A DNA stretch of 64,000 nt from Hyphomonas chukchiensis (GTDB lineage Bacteria > Pseudomonadota > Alphaproteobacteria > Caulobacterales > Hyphomonadaceae), in the NCBI RefSeq assembly GCF_000682695.1, contig NZ_AWFG01000085.1:62001-126000 (forward strand), read 5' to 3'. Positions within the stretch are counted from its first letter, which is position 1. Every line of letters starts with the position of its first letter. A program made the translations under genes and the position numbers. A model generated the notes under the pieces. The model was not told the origin of the DNA, searched no databases, and saw only the letters and a list, made by a program, of their open reading frames with translations. Shown one piece after another: positions 17,571 to 27,409 of the stretch.

Positions 17571-19346
17571 ATGCAGGCCTTTTTGACCGACCACTCCGCG
17601 CTGATTTCACTTTCCATTCTCCTGCTGATGTTTGTCGGCTTCTTCCTCGAGCGCTTGCCGGCGGCCGCCATGGCCATGGTGGGAGCGGCGGCGTTTCTCG
17701 TGCTCGGCTATCTGGACGAGGCGGGGGCGCTGTCCGCCTTCTCAAACAGCGCGCCGATCACGATTGGGGCGATGTTCATCCTCGCCGCCTCCCTGCGCCG
17801 CACGGGCGTGCTGGATGCAATGGCGGCCTCCGTGCTGCAAGTGGCGGACAAGTCGGCTGTCGGGGCCCTGTTGCTGCTGGGCACGATTGTGTCGGTGGCA
17901 TCGGCCTTCGTGAACAATACGGCGGTGGTGGTCATCCTCCTGCCCATCGTGATCGAGTTGTCGCAGCGGCTGAAGATTTCCGAGAAGAAGCTACTGATCC
18001 CCTTGTCCTATATCTCGATCCTGGCGGGCACCTGTACGCTGATCGGGACATCGACAAACCTTCTGGTGGCTGGTGTGGCGCAGGAAAACGGGCTGGAGCC
18101 GTTCGGGATTTTCGAGATCACGCCGATTGGCCTTGTGACGTTCGCCTCGGGCATCGCCATCCTGCTGGGACTTGGCTGGCTGTTGCTGCCGCGATCAGAA
18201 GGCGATGTGGCGCGGCCGGCGCTGGATTCCTCCTACCTGACGGATGTGTATGTTCGCGAGGAGGCTCCGGCAGTGGGAAAGCTGGTTTCGGAGGTGCCGG
18301 AACTCGCGAAGAAGGGCATCAACGTCATTTCACTGTTCCGCGGTAACCGGCGACTGGCCGTGGGGGATGAAGACTCCGTGCTGAAAGCCGGGGACCGGAT
18401 CACGCTGCGTGCGGACCTGCAGGAATTGCTGACCATGGTGGATTCCGGCCTGTTCCGGATCGGCATCAAGCTGCGGCAGCTGGATGGCGGGGCAGAGGAA
18501 CACGCTCAGGCCACGGTGACGCCGAATGACCCCAATATCGGGCGGCGGATTTCGGAAATGACCTACCTCTCGCGGCATGCCGTCACCGTGCGCGGGCTGA
18601 CCCGCTTTGGCAGCCTGCCGGGGCCGGACCTTGCCAGTGCGCGTCTTAAAGCCGGGGACCGTATGATCATTGACGGCACACCCGGCGAGCTGCGCGACCT
18701 TGCGGCCTCAGGCGCGCTGGTGGTCGACACCTCGCTCAAGGTGGAGCCGTTCCGCCGCAAGCGTGGGCCGCTGGCGATTGCCATCCTCATCGCGGTGATC
18801 CTGTCGTCGGCCGTGTTTGGCGTGCCGCTGCTGATCACATCGCTGATTGGCGTGGGCGCGGTGCTGGCTTTTGGCTGCCTGACGCTGAACGATGCGTTCG
18901 AGGCGATGGATGCCGGTGTGCTGACGCTGATCATAGCGATGCTGATGGTGGGGGCGGGTCTTCAATCCGCGGGAGGTGTCGAGGCACTGGTCAGCGCGTT
19001 GCAGCCTGTGCTGGTGACGGCGTCGCCGTTCTGGCTAGTGCTGATGGTCTACCTGTTGACTTCGGTGCTGACGGAAGTCGTGACGAATGCGGCGGTGGCG
19101 GTGATCATGACGCCGCTGGTGATCGCGATCGGCACGCAATTGGGCATCGATCCGCGCGCGCTGGTCGTGGCGGTGATGTTCGGGGCGAGCGCGAGCTTTG
19201 CCTCGCCCATCGGCTACCAGACGAACACGATCGTGCACGCCGCGGGCAATTACCGGTTCTCGGACTTCCTGAAGATCGGCGTGCCCATGAACCTGATCGT
19301 GGGCGTGGCGACGAGTGTCGCGATCTATTTCTTCTACCTGGTGTGA
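17571..19346 (+). CDS. SLC13-family permease with two TrkA-C (RCK_C) domains
   Basis: A 591-residue inner-membrane transporter of the divalent-anion:Na+ symporter (SLC13/CitT-like) superfamily. It has two blocks of transmembrane helices (about 1-210 and 395-591) separated by a soluble insert with two RCK_C-like domains (about 220-380; RADLQELLTMVDSGLF, KAGDRMIIDGTPGELRDL). The family motif NNTAVVVILLPIV and the following GTCTLIGTSTNLLVAG are present, with a repeat partner ASFASPIGYQTNTIVHAAG near the C-terminus. The ion could be sulfate, dicarboxylate or similar; not decidable. It stands alone between the hldE genes and hspQ. Confidence 0.92.
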   Translation: MQAFLTDHSALISLSILLLMFVGFFLERLPAAAMAMVGAAAFLVLGYLDEAGALSAFSNSAPITIGAMFILAASLRRTGVLDAMAASVLQVADKSAVGALLLLGTIVSVASAFVNNTAVVVILLPIVIELSQRLKISEKKLLIPLSYISILAGTCTLIGTSTNLLVAGVAQENGLEPFGIFEITPIGLVTFASGIAILLGLGWLLLPRSEGDVARPALDSSYLTDVYVREEAPAVGKLVSEVPELAKKGINVISLFRGNRRLAVGDEDSVLKAGDRITLRADLQELLTMVDSGLFRIGIKLRQLDGGAEEHAQATVTPNDPNIGRRISEMTYLSRHAVTVRGLTRFGSLPGPDLASARLKAGDRMIIDGTPGELRDLAASGALVVDTSLKVEPFRRKRGPLAIAILIAVILSSAVFGVPLLITSLIGVGAVLAFGCLTLNDAFEAMDAGVLTLIIAMLMVGAGLQSAGGVEALVSALQPVLVTASPFWLVLMVYLLTSVLTEVVTNAAVAVIMTPLVIAIGTQLGIDPRALVVAVMFGASASFASPIGYQTNTIVHAAGNYRFSDFLKIGVPMNLIVGVATSVAIYFFYLV

Positions 19347-19365
19347 GCGGGCGCGCGGGCGAGGC

Positions 19366-19818
19366 CTAGTTGGCGACGCCCTTCTTCAGTTCATAAGTGC
19401 CCCGGCCTGTCAGCGTGAACCATTCGTGGATTTCGGGATGGGTCAGCGGGGTCTCGGAATCGTCCGGCAGGAGGTTCTGTTCGGAGACGTAGGCGACGTA
19501 ATGGGTGCGCTCATTCTCGGCGAAGAGGTGGTAGAAGGGCTGGTCCTTGCGGGGGCGGACTTCCTCGGGGATCGACTCATACCATTCCGCCGTATTGGCG
19601 AATTGCGGGTCCACATCGAAGATTACGCCCCTGAAGGGAAACATGCGATGGCGGACGACCTGGCCTATCTGGAACTTGGCATTGTGCCTGGATATGGCGT
19701 TGTATCTACGATTTCCGTCAATCGGATTGATCAATAGCAGGGGTTTTGTCTGCGCTTTCCTGCGCCGACGCCTGAACGGGTTTTTCAACCACGAGAAGAA
19801 GTTTGGTCCACTAGCCAT
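19366..19818 (-). CDS. hspQ: HspQ/YccV-like heat shock hemimethylated-DNA-binding protein
   Basis: The C-terminal 100 residues (KFQIGQVVRHRMFPFRGVIFDVDPQF, RPRKDQPFYHLF, YVAYVSEQNLLPD) match HspQ, which binds DNA and modulates the Lon protease in enterobacteria (family knowledge). The protein is 150 residues, longer than the usual 105 or so, because of an N-terminal tail with a strongly basic patch FRRRRRKAQ near residue 17. The start at 19818 is preferred: GGAG precedes it, and the in-frame ATG 21 bases upstream lacks one. It is divergent from ppx across about 50 bases. Confidence 0.9.
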   Translation of the reverse strand: MASGPNFFSWLKNPFRRRRRKAQTKPLLLINPIDGNRRYNAISRHNAKFQIGQVVRHRMFPFRGVIFDVDPQFANTAEWYESIPEEVRPRKDQPFYHLFAENERTHYVAYVSEQNLLPDDSETPLTHPEIHEWFTLTGRGTYELKKGVAN

Positions 19819-19868
19819 TTCCCACTCCTGTGATAACAATGCCTCAAGTCATCAATTTGGGCCACACC

Positions 19869-21002
19869 ATGGCTGATAAAAAAGCGCCCGGTACCCGCGA
19901 AAAGCGAGGCGCCCAGCGCAACGGAAAGACGGCACCGCTTTTTGCGGCCGTCGACCTTGGAACAAATAATTGCCGCCTGCTGGTCGCTGAACCACGGGGG
20001 AAGACATTTCGCGTGGTCGATTCGCATTCCCAGATCGCCCGTCTGGGCGAGGGCCTGCACGAGACCGGGCGCCTGTCCGAGGCCGCGATTGAACGGGCCA
20101 TCGACGCCTTGCAGAATATCCGCAAGAAGCTGAAACAGCATGGCGTCGGCCGGGTGCGCTGCATCGCGACCGAGGCCTGCCGCAAGGCGGCCAATGGTGC
20201 CGACTTCATTCGCCGTGTGCATAAAGAGACAGGCCTGACCTTCAAGATCATCGGGGCCAAGGAAGAAGCGCGGCTGGCGACGATCGGCTGCCATGACCTG
20301 ATCGAGCCGAACGCCGCGTCCGTGCTTGTCGTGGATATCGGGGGCGGTTCGACGGAGCTGTCATGGGTCGACGCCCGCGCCGCGCGCGAGAACGGGTTCA
20401 AGGGCCTCCTGGAACGCGCGCCGATCCTCGACTGGACGAGCCTGCCGCTGGGTGTGGTTACGCTGTCGGAGGCCTTTGCGCATCTGGACGAAGTGGAAGC
20501 CTATCCGTTGATGCTGGACCATGCGCGGCAGACGATTGCCAGCTGGCCGGGCATCGCGGCCGTACGTGAGGCAATGGCGGAATCGGAAGCGCACATGATC
20601 GGCACGTCCGGCACGGTGACCTGCCTGGCTGGTGTGCACCTGAAGCTCGACCGCTATCGCCGTGACAAGGTGGACGGAACATGGCTGAGTCAGGCGGATG
20701 GCCTGGCCGCGATCAAGCTGCTGCGGGATGTCGGCATGGAAGGCCGCATGAAATTGCCGACCATTGGCGATGAGCGCGCCGGACTGATGCTGTCAGGCTG
20801 CGCGATTGTCGATGCGGTGTGGGAGGCCTGTCCGACGGGCCGGCTACGCGTGGCGGACAGGGGCCTGCGCGAAGGCCTGTTGCTGTCGATGATGTATGGG
20901 CCCAAGAAGCCGAAACCGCGTCGGCGCGGACGGCGGGGGCGCAAGCCTTCACAGGCACGGGCCGGCGCTGAGGATCAGAAGGGCACACAAGATGGCGGAT
21001 GA
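19869..21002 (+). CDS. ppx: Ppx/GppA-family phosphatase
   Basis: Exopolyphosphatase or guanosine pentaphosphate phosphohydrolase, acting in polyphosphate and (p)ppGpp metabolism. The 377 residues form an actin-like ASKHA fold: phosphate-1 motif AAVDLGTNNCRLLVA near residue 30, acidic GAKEEARL, VVDIGGGSTEL and the GTSGTVTCLAGVHL loop. It lacks the C-terminal HD domain of long Ppx and ends in a basic tail (KKPKPRRRGRRGRK). The start is uncertain: ATG 19869 fits the family best, an earlier GTG at 19830 is possible; neither has a good ribosome site. The 3' end overlaps rlmE by 11 bases. Confidence 0.93.
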   Translation: MADKKAPGTREKRGAQRNGKTAPLFAAVDLGTNNCRLLVAEPRGKTFRVVDSHSQIARLGEGLHETGRLSEAAIERAIDALQNIRKKLKQHGVGRVRCIATEACRKAANGADFIRRVHKETGLTFKIIGAKEEARLATIGCHDLIEPNAASVLVVDIGGGSTELSWVDARAARENGFKGLLERAPILDWTSLPLGVVTLSEAFAHLDEVEAYPLMLDHARQTIASWPGIAAVREAMAESEAHMIGTSGTVTCLAGVHLKLDRYRRDKVDGTWLSQADGLAAIKLLRDVGMEGRMKLPTIGDERAGLMLSGCAIVDAVWEACPTGRLRVADRGLREGLLLSMMYGPKKPKPRRRGRRGRKPSQARAGAEDQKGTQDGG

Positions 21003-21696
21003 AGAGAAGCGCCGCTGGAAGGGACCGACCGGCAAGGAAGGGTCTTCCGGACGCCAGACAGGCGAGCGCAAGATACATGCGCACCATGCCAAGAGCGACA
21101 GTTCGAAGAAGTGGCTCGAGCGCCAGCTGGCGGATCCCTATGTGCGCAAAGCCAAGGACGAAGGCTTCCGGGCGCGCGCGGCGTACAAGCTGCTCGAAAT
21201 AGATACGAAGATCGGCCTGCTGAAGCGAGGCCAGCGCATTGTCGACCTCGGCTGCGCGCCGGGTGGCTGGCTGCAGGTGGCTGTGGCAAAGGGCGCGCTG
21301 GAAGTGGTCGGGATTGATCTCCTGCCGGTCGATCCTGTCGAGGGCGCGCATATCATTCAGGGCGACGTCAATGAGCCGGACGATGTGGCGCGCATGCTGA
21401 AAGGCCTGACGGGAAAGCCTGATCTGGTGCTGTCAGACATGGCGGCGAATACGACGGGTCACAAGCAGACAGACCACTTGCGGACGGTGGCGCTGGTCGA
21501 GATGGCAGCGGCTTTTGCCGTCGAACATCTGGCACCGGGCGGGAGCTTTTGTTCGAAAGTCTTCCAGGGCGGCACGACGAAGGATGTGCTCGACATGCTG
21601 AAGGCGAACTTCAAGACCGTGAAACATATAAAGCCGCCCGCAAGTCGTGCGGGCAGCCCTGAGATTTTCGTGATTGCCAAGGGCTTTCGCGCCTAG
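20992..21696 (+). CDS. rlmE: 23S rRNA (uridine-2'-O)-methyltransferase
   Basis: Methylates the 2'-OH of U2552 (E. coli numbering) in 23S rRNA, needed for 50S assembly. The 234 residues show the full KDKE tetrad: Lys66 (ARAAYKL), Asp149 (VLSDMAANTTG), Lys189 (FCSKVFQGG) and Glu224 (SPEIFVIAKGF), plus SAM motif DLGCAPGGWLQ. A 45-residue basic N-terminal extension precedes the core, as in other alphaproteobacteria. The ATG lies inside the ppx 3' end, so the two genes are coupled. Confidence 0.96.
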   Translation: MADEEKRRWKGPTGKEGSSGRQTGERKIHAHHAKSDSSKKWLERQLADPYVRKAKDEGFRARAAYKLLEIDTKIGLLKRGQRIVDLGCAPGGWLQVAVAKGALEVVGIDLLPVDPVEGAHIIQGDVNEPDDVARMLKGLTGKPDLVLSDMAANTTGHKQTDHLRTVALVEMAAAFAVEHLAPGGSFCSKVFQGGTTKDVLDMLKANFKTVKHIKPPASRAGSPEIFVIAKGFRA

Positions 21697-21704
21697 GCCG
21701 AATG

Positions 21705-21914
21705 TCAGCCTTCGTATTTGAAGCCGAGTTCGATTGTCACCTGATAGTATTTGACCTTGCCGTTCTCGATGAAGCCACGCGTGGAGGTGACGTCGAACCA
21801 GTCGAGGCTGCGCAGCGTTTTGCTGGCAGTGGCAAGGGCGCCGTCAATGGCGTCTTCGATGGATGTTTTCGATGTGCCAACGATCTTGGTGATGGCGTAG
21901 GTGTCTGCTGACAT
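21705..21914 (-). CDS. Dodecin
   Basis: Flavin-storing protein that assembles as a hollow dodecamer. It is 69 residues, the usual length, with the flavin-stacking Trp39 (SLDWFDV) and the flavin-contacting Gln58 (KYYQVTIELGF). The start at 21914 is set by GGAGG 7 bases upstream; an upstream in-frame start would add 23 unconserved residues. It follows a second dodecin gene on the same strand with about 70 bases between them, a tandem duplication. Confidence 0.95.
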   Translation of the reverse strand: MSADTYAITKIVGTSKTSIEDAIDGALATASKTLRSLDWFDVTSTRGFIENGKVKYYQVTIELGFKYEG

Positions 21915-21986
21915 TGTGGTCCTCCTTGTTGTGGAGACCAATCGTCTGAGCAGACGGAATGTTCCGTAACTTTCGGGAACCAAGCG

Positions 21987-22280
21987 TTAGAGACGCAGAT
22001 CGACCGTGTGATAGAGCTCGGATTTGCGACCGGAACAGGCGGCTGTGAAATAGCGGTCGTCATCCAGCGTGCCGCGCTCTTTGGCATAACCGAGATCCAG
22101 CGTGACCTGATAATGCGAAACGTTCCCGTTGCTCAGGTAGCCGCGCGCGGTGACGACATCGAACCAGTCAGGTTCGCTGAAACGCTGGCGGGCAACGCTA
22201 AGGGCGCGTGCAATCGCGTCATCGACTGAAATATCGGACGTGCCTGTGATCTGGCGCGTGGTGTAGGTGGGCGATGCCAA
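21987..22280 (-). CDS. Dodecin paralogue with C-terminal extension
   Basis: Second dodecin-family protein, 97 residues. The first 68 or so align with the neighbouring dodecin, including Trp39 (EPDWFDV) and Gln58 (SHYQVTLDLGY). About 28 extra residues follow (ERGTLDDDRYFTAACSGRK...), containing one Cys, not usual for the family. AAGGAGA lies about 9 bases before the ATG. The pair suggests two flavin-binding shells of different stability or partner; that is inference. Confidence 0.9.
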   Translation of the reverse strand: MASPTYTTRQITGTSDISVDDAIARALSVARQRFSEPDWFDVVTARGYLSNGNVSHYQVTLDLGYAKERGTLDDDRYFTAACSGRKSELYHTVDLRL

Positions 22281-22421
22281 ACAAGTCTCCTTTCAGTTCC
22301 AGTACGCATTTATCCCTCCATTGGGTCTATGCACTGGGCATGCCAATCGTTCCATTTGGGAGTGTCTTGAAGTCGTTAACCAACGGCGTCACAGTAGAAT
22401 GAACAGAAAAGGGAGAGCAGC

Positions 22422-22832
22422 ATGAAAGCCAAGGGTGGGTGCTATTGTGGCGCAGTGCGCTTTGAGGTTGATGGCGATACAATTTTCAAGGGACAGTGCC
22501 ATTGCCGGGAGTGCCAATATTACTCCGGCGGGCAGCCAAACATGGTGTTCGGCGTACCGGCGACGGCGTTCAAGGTGACCGCTGGCAAGCCCGCAACCTA
22601 TACAAGAAGCGATATCGAAACGCCTGTGACGCGCTCTTTTTGTGCGACCTGCGGGACGTCCTTGTGGTCGGAAAGCCCGAATTTGCCGGGCGCCTTCCTG
22701 TTGAAGGCGGGCACGCTCGACAATCCGGCGGACTTTGGCAGCCCGCAGATGGCCATTTACATGTGTGACGCCCAGCCCTTCCATGCGAAACCCGAGGGCA
22801 TTCCCGTGTTCGACAAGGCACCGGGCCAATGA
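22422..22832 (+). CDS. GFA family protein (glutathione-dependent formaldehyde-activating type)
   Basis: A 136-residue zinc protein of the GFA/CENP-V fold. Zinc ligands are visible as Cys7 and Cys9 (GGCYCGAVRFEV), Cys26/28/31 (CHCRECQ) and Cys74/77 (FCATCGTSLW). Members were first tied to formaldehyde-glutathione adducts, but most have no proven activity. A good ribosome site (GGGAGAG) precedes the ATG. The stop overlaps the next gene by 4 bases, so the two are probably one transcript. Confidence 0.93.
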   Translation: MKAKGGCYCGAVRFEVDGDTIFKGQCHCRECQYYSGGQPNMVFGVPATAFKVTAGKPATYTRSDIETPVTRSFCATCGTSLWSESPNLPGAFLLKAGTLDNPADFGSPQMAIYMCDAQPFHAKPEGIPVFDKAPGQ

Positions 22833-23251
22833 GGGCCCTGCTGGCGGCAACCGCGCTGGCGACGGTGGGCGCCTGTACGGGCATGGACGGCGCCGATATG
22901 GGCGCGGCAAGTGATGCCCCGGCCCCGGCGGCGGCGACCGGGCACGAGAAGATATGGTTGGACGACAAGCGGGCCACCCAAGCGGAGCGCGCGAAATGCG
23001 AAGCGGCTGGTGGCATTGTCGGGCCGGGCGGCATGCTGGGTTATGACCAGTGCGTCCAGCCCTATGCGGATGCCGGCAAGGCCTGCAAGGGCTCGGAGGA
23101 TTGCGAGGGGCGTTGCCTGCTGTCTGCCGACTCGGATGATGACATGGGCCAGCCGACCGAGGATGGCGTCTGCCAGGCCGACGATAGCCCGTTCGGTTGC
23201 TATACAGAGGTCAATGACGGTGTGGCACAGTACGCGATCTGCGTGGACTGA
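22829..23251 (+). CDS. Cys-rich putative lipoprotein of unknown function
   Basis: A 140-residue protein with a short lipoprotein signal (ALATVGAC, lipid-bearing Cys near residue 16). The mature part has an Ala/Pro linker and then a Cys-rich domain with at least seven further Cys (KCEAAGG, YDQCVQP, ACKGSEDCEGRC, GVCQAD, FGCYTE, AICVD), spaced as if disulphide-bonded. It is probably periplasmic and membrane-tethered. It overlaps the GFA gene by 4 bases. I recognise no family with certainty. Confidence 0.75.
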   Translation: MRALLAATALATVGACTGMDGADMGAASDAPAPAAATGHEKIWLDDKRATQAERAKCEAAGGIVGPGGMLGYDQCVQPYADAGKACKGSEDCEGRCLLSADSDDDMGQPTEDGVCQADDSPFGCYTEVNDGVAQYAICVD

Positions 23252-23262
23252 GCCGGCAGAGA

Positions 23263-24588
23263 CTAGTCGCTATAGATGGCGTGATAGACGCTGCGCATGG
23301 CCGACGGGCGCCTGTTGACGCCTGCCGGTGAGAAGTTCTGCTGGAGGCCGATGAATATCACGTGGTTCTTCGGATCGATCCAGAACCATGTGCCGCTTGC
23401 ACCGTCCCAGTAGTAAGTGCCCTCGGGCGCAGCCAGGCCGGACTGGATCGTATCCGTCACGACGCCGACGCCAAACCCGTAGCCGGTACCGGCCTTGCGC
23501 TTGAAGAAGGTGCGCGGCGAGGCCGGATCGACCACAGGGAGTGCATTGGTGCGCAGCAGGGTGACCGATTCCGGTTTCAGCAATGTCTGCCCGTCCAGCG
23601 TGCCCTCGTTGAGCAGCATAAGCGCAAACCGTTCATAGTCTGCAAGTGTCGAGAGAAGCCCCTGGCCGCCCAGGTCAACCGGTATGCTGGCGCGGTCCAT
23701 CGTTGCCAGCGGGCCGTCGACCCGGTGGATCGGAGTGTCAGGCGTCCAGGCCGTCGCATCCGCCAGCCGATCCTTTTGCGCGGCGCTGACGGCAAAGGCC
23801 GTATCCGTCATATTGAGCGGACCAAAGATGCGCGCCTGCATGAAGTCGCCGAGGGACTGGCCGGTGATGCGCTCGATGATGGCGCCCTGAAGATCCGAGG
23901 CGATGGAGTAGGACCAGGCCGTGCCGGGATCATATTTGAGCGGAATGCCGGCCGTCCGGCGAACCAGTTCGTCCATGGATGGCGCCGTCAGGACGTTCCG
24001 CTCCACGAACTGGCGATTGACGTAATCCTGGTTGCCATAAGCATAACCAAAGCCCGCCGTATGGGTGAGGAGCTGGCGAATTGTGGGGGTCTCAGGCGCG
24101 GAATGCATGGCGGGCTTGCTGCTGCTGCCGGGCGAATTGGAAACTCTCAGCGACTGCATTTCCGGGAGGTATTTGGTGATGGGATCGTCCAGGTCGAGTT
24201 TGCCATCTTCCTGCAGCATGAGGATGGCAACGGCCGTGACCGGTTTGGTCATCGAGGAAAGCCGGTAGATGGTCTTGTCGTTGACGGGCTCTTCGCCATC
24301 CAGGGTGCGGCTGCCGAAGAAGCCGCTCCGCACGCGCTGGCCATCCTTGATCAGGGCATAGGACAGGCTGGCGACATGGTCATTTGTCACGGACGCTGCG
24401 AGTCTGTCATCCAGTTGGTCGAGCACGGGGGCGAAGAAGGAGTCGGCCGGATCGGGTTTCGGCACTTCCGCAACGAGGGGCGCCAGGTCTGGCTCATCGG
24501 CCTTTGGCGCAGCTTTCTGGGCTCCACAGGCCGCAACCATAATGAGAATGAGCCCGCTGCAAATACGCAGCAGCGTTGTCTTGTTCAT
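23263..24588 (-). CDS. Serine hydrolase, beta-lactamase/class C-like lipoprotein
   Basis: A 441-residue member of the beta-lactamase-related (Pfam Beta-lactamase, EstB/AmpC-like) family. A lipoprotein signal ends in MVAAC (Cys21). The catalytic SxxK is Ser112-Met-Thr-Lys115 in RLSSMTKPVTAV; the second motif is WSYSIASD, with Tyr-Ser in place of the usual Tyr-x-Asn; the C-terminal GASGTWFWIDP stands where KTG-like residues act. Likely an esterase or peptidase in the cell envelope rather than an antibiotic-resistance enzyme. It converges with the Cys-rich lipoprotein gene and is divergent from guaB. Confidence 0.9.
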   Translation of the reverse strand: MNKTTLLRICSGLILIMVAACGAQKAAPKADEPDLAPLVAEVPKPDPADSFFAPVLDQLDDRLAASVTNDHVASLSYALIKDGQRVRSGFFGSRTLDGEEPVNDKTIYRLSSMTKPVTAVAILMLQEDGKLDLDDPITKYLPEMQSLRVSNSPGSSSKPAMHSAPETPTIRQLLTHTAGFGYAYGNQDYVNRQFVERNVLTAPSMDELVRRTAGIPLKYDPGTAWSYSIASDLQGAIIERITGQSLGDFMQARIFGPLNMTDTAFAVSAAQKDRLADATAWTPDTPIHRVDGPLATMDRASIPVDLGGQGLLSTLADYERFALMLLNEGTLDGQTLLKPESVTLLRTNALPVVDPASPRTFFKRKAGTGYGFGVGVVTDTIQSGLAAPEGTYYWDGASGTWFWIDPKNHVIFIGLQQNFSPAGVNRRPSAMRSVYHAIYSD

Positions 24589-26300
<1,712 letters not shown>

Positions 26301-26301
26301 G

Positions 26302-26610
26302 ATGGCGGAGTCAAAGGACCCGCTTCGTGTAAAATACTGGGGCGCCGTTGCTACGGGCAGTTTTACCGTGCTCGTAGTTGGACCGGCTCTGGCACTGCTC
26401 TTGAAAGCATGGTGGCCGATCTTGGCAGGCTTTGGCTTCCATATGATAGTCTACTTCTGGGCACTTTTCCTTAAGTGCCAGGAATGCGGCATTGTCTGGT
26501 GGGTCCACGGTCCTAAGGATCCGAATTGGGGCAATCGGAATTTGCTACAAGCCTGGGCCCTCGGCATTCCGCGCAAAGCCTGTGTGCATTGCGGCCAAGA
26601 GCGCATCTGA
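26302..26610 (+). CDS. Small membrane protein with a CxxC pair, function unknown
   Basis: A 102-residue protein beginning one base after the guaB stop. It has two hydrophobic stretches (about residues 15-32 and 38-55) and two CxxC motifs (KCQECGIVWW and ACVHCGQ) that could bind zinc as a ribbon at the cytoplasmic face. I do not recognise the family. The sequence is less GC-rich than guaB, as if less selected or recently acquired. The tight spacing suggests co-transcription with guaB. Confidence 0.65.
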   Translation: MAESKDPLRVKYWGAVATGSFTVLVVGPALALLLKAWWPILAGFGFHMIVYFWALFLKCQECGIVWWVHGPKDPNWGNRNLLQAWALGIPRKACVHCGQERI

Positions 26611-26639
26611 GAGAAAACGAAGGATGACCGTCCTAGAGG

Positions 26640-27242
26640 TCAGGCCTTCGGCTTGCGCCACATCGCTTGCAGGGGCGGGGCGCCGGGGCCGACTTCGATG
26701 TATTTCATGTGTTCGAAGCCGTGGCTCATGTAGAAGCCGGTATTGTCGGGGTTCGAGTTTTCGAGATAGGCGGGCAGGCCGTCGCGGTCGCAGGCCTCCA
26801 GCATGGGGCGGATGAGGGCCTTGCCGAGCCCCTTGCCGCGCGCGGCCTTCCGTGTGCCGATGGAGAAGAGGTACATGTGAGGCTCGTGCGGGTGGTTGGC
26901 ATCCATCACTTCGCCCGCCTTGAGGGCGCGGCCAACGGCACCTTTGGAACCCCAGCGCGCGACGCCAGCTGCGATTGAGAGTATCGCCATCAGGGGCGGA
27001 TTGCGGTTCGCATCCCCCTGGGACCACATGGTCGCGCCGCCATCGCCCGCAAGATAGCAGAGGCCGTTCTTCAGGTAGATGTCGCGTGCGAGGACAGTGA
27101 AAGTGCTCTTGATGGCGCGGTTGGTGCCGAAGATCCATTTGTTCACCGGGTCGTCGAAAAAGGCCTCAGCCGTGATGTCGCCCAGCTGTCGCCAGTCAGC
27201 TTGTGTTGCGGCGCGCACATTGTCCGGAAGTTCGATTTTCAT
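26640..27242 (-). CDS. GNAT-family N-acetyltransferase
   Basis: A 200-residue acetyl-CoA-dependent acyltransferase. The acetyl-CoA loop is ARGKGLGKAL, preceded by MYLFSIGT (beta 4) and followed by YLENSNPDNTGFYMSHGFEH (motif B with the Tyr general acid). The start at 27242 (MKIELPDN) has a GAAAGA ribosome site; a longer frame upstream looks unconserved. The substrate is unknown. It converges with the small membrane protein gene and is divergent from the FAD oxidoreductase. Confidence 0.9.
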   Translation of the reverse strand: MKIELPDNVRAATQADWRQLGDITAEAFFDDPVNKWIFGTNRAIKSTFTVLARDIYLKNGLCYLAGDGGATMWSQGDANRNPPLMAILSIAAGVARWGSKGAVGRALKAGEVMDANHPHEPHMYLFSIGTRKAARGKGLGKALIRPMLEACDRDGLPAYLENSNPDNTGFYMSHGFEHMKYIEVGPGAPPLQAMWRKPKA

Positions 27243-27409
27243 GTCTTTCCATCTCTCAGCCTGACGGGAGTATAGGGAAGACAAATAGCGATGACTAGTT
27301 TCCATATTTGGCGGCGCGACCGTCGCGCGCTGAAGAAAAACGTACACAAAGCGGGACATTGGTCTGGCGCGGTCTAGGTGATGGCTTCTAGCAGGGAGAG
27401 GAGCATTGC

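Noticed and set aside
23263-24588. Antibiotic-resistance beta-lactamase
   Set aside because: It has the SxxK of the superfamily but not the Tyr-x-Asn and KTG motifs in standard form, carries a lipoprotein signal and resembles the esterase/peptidase branch.
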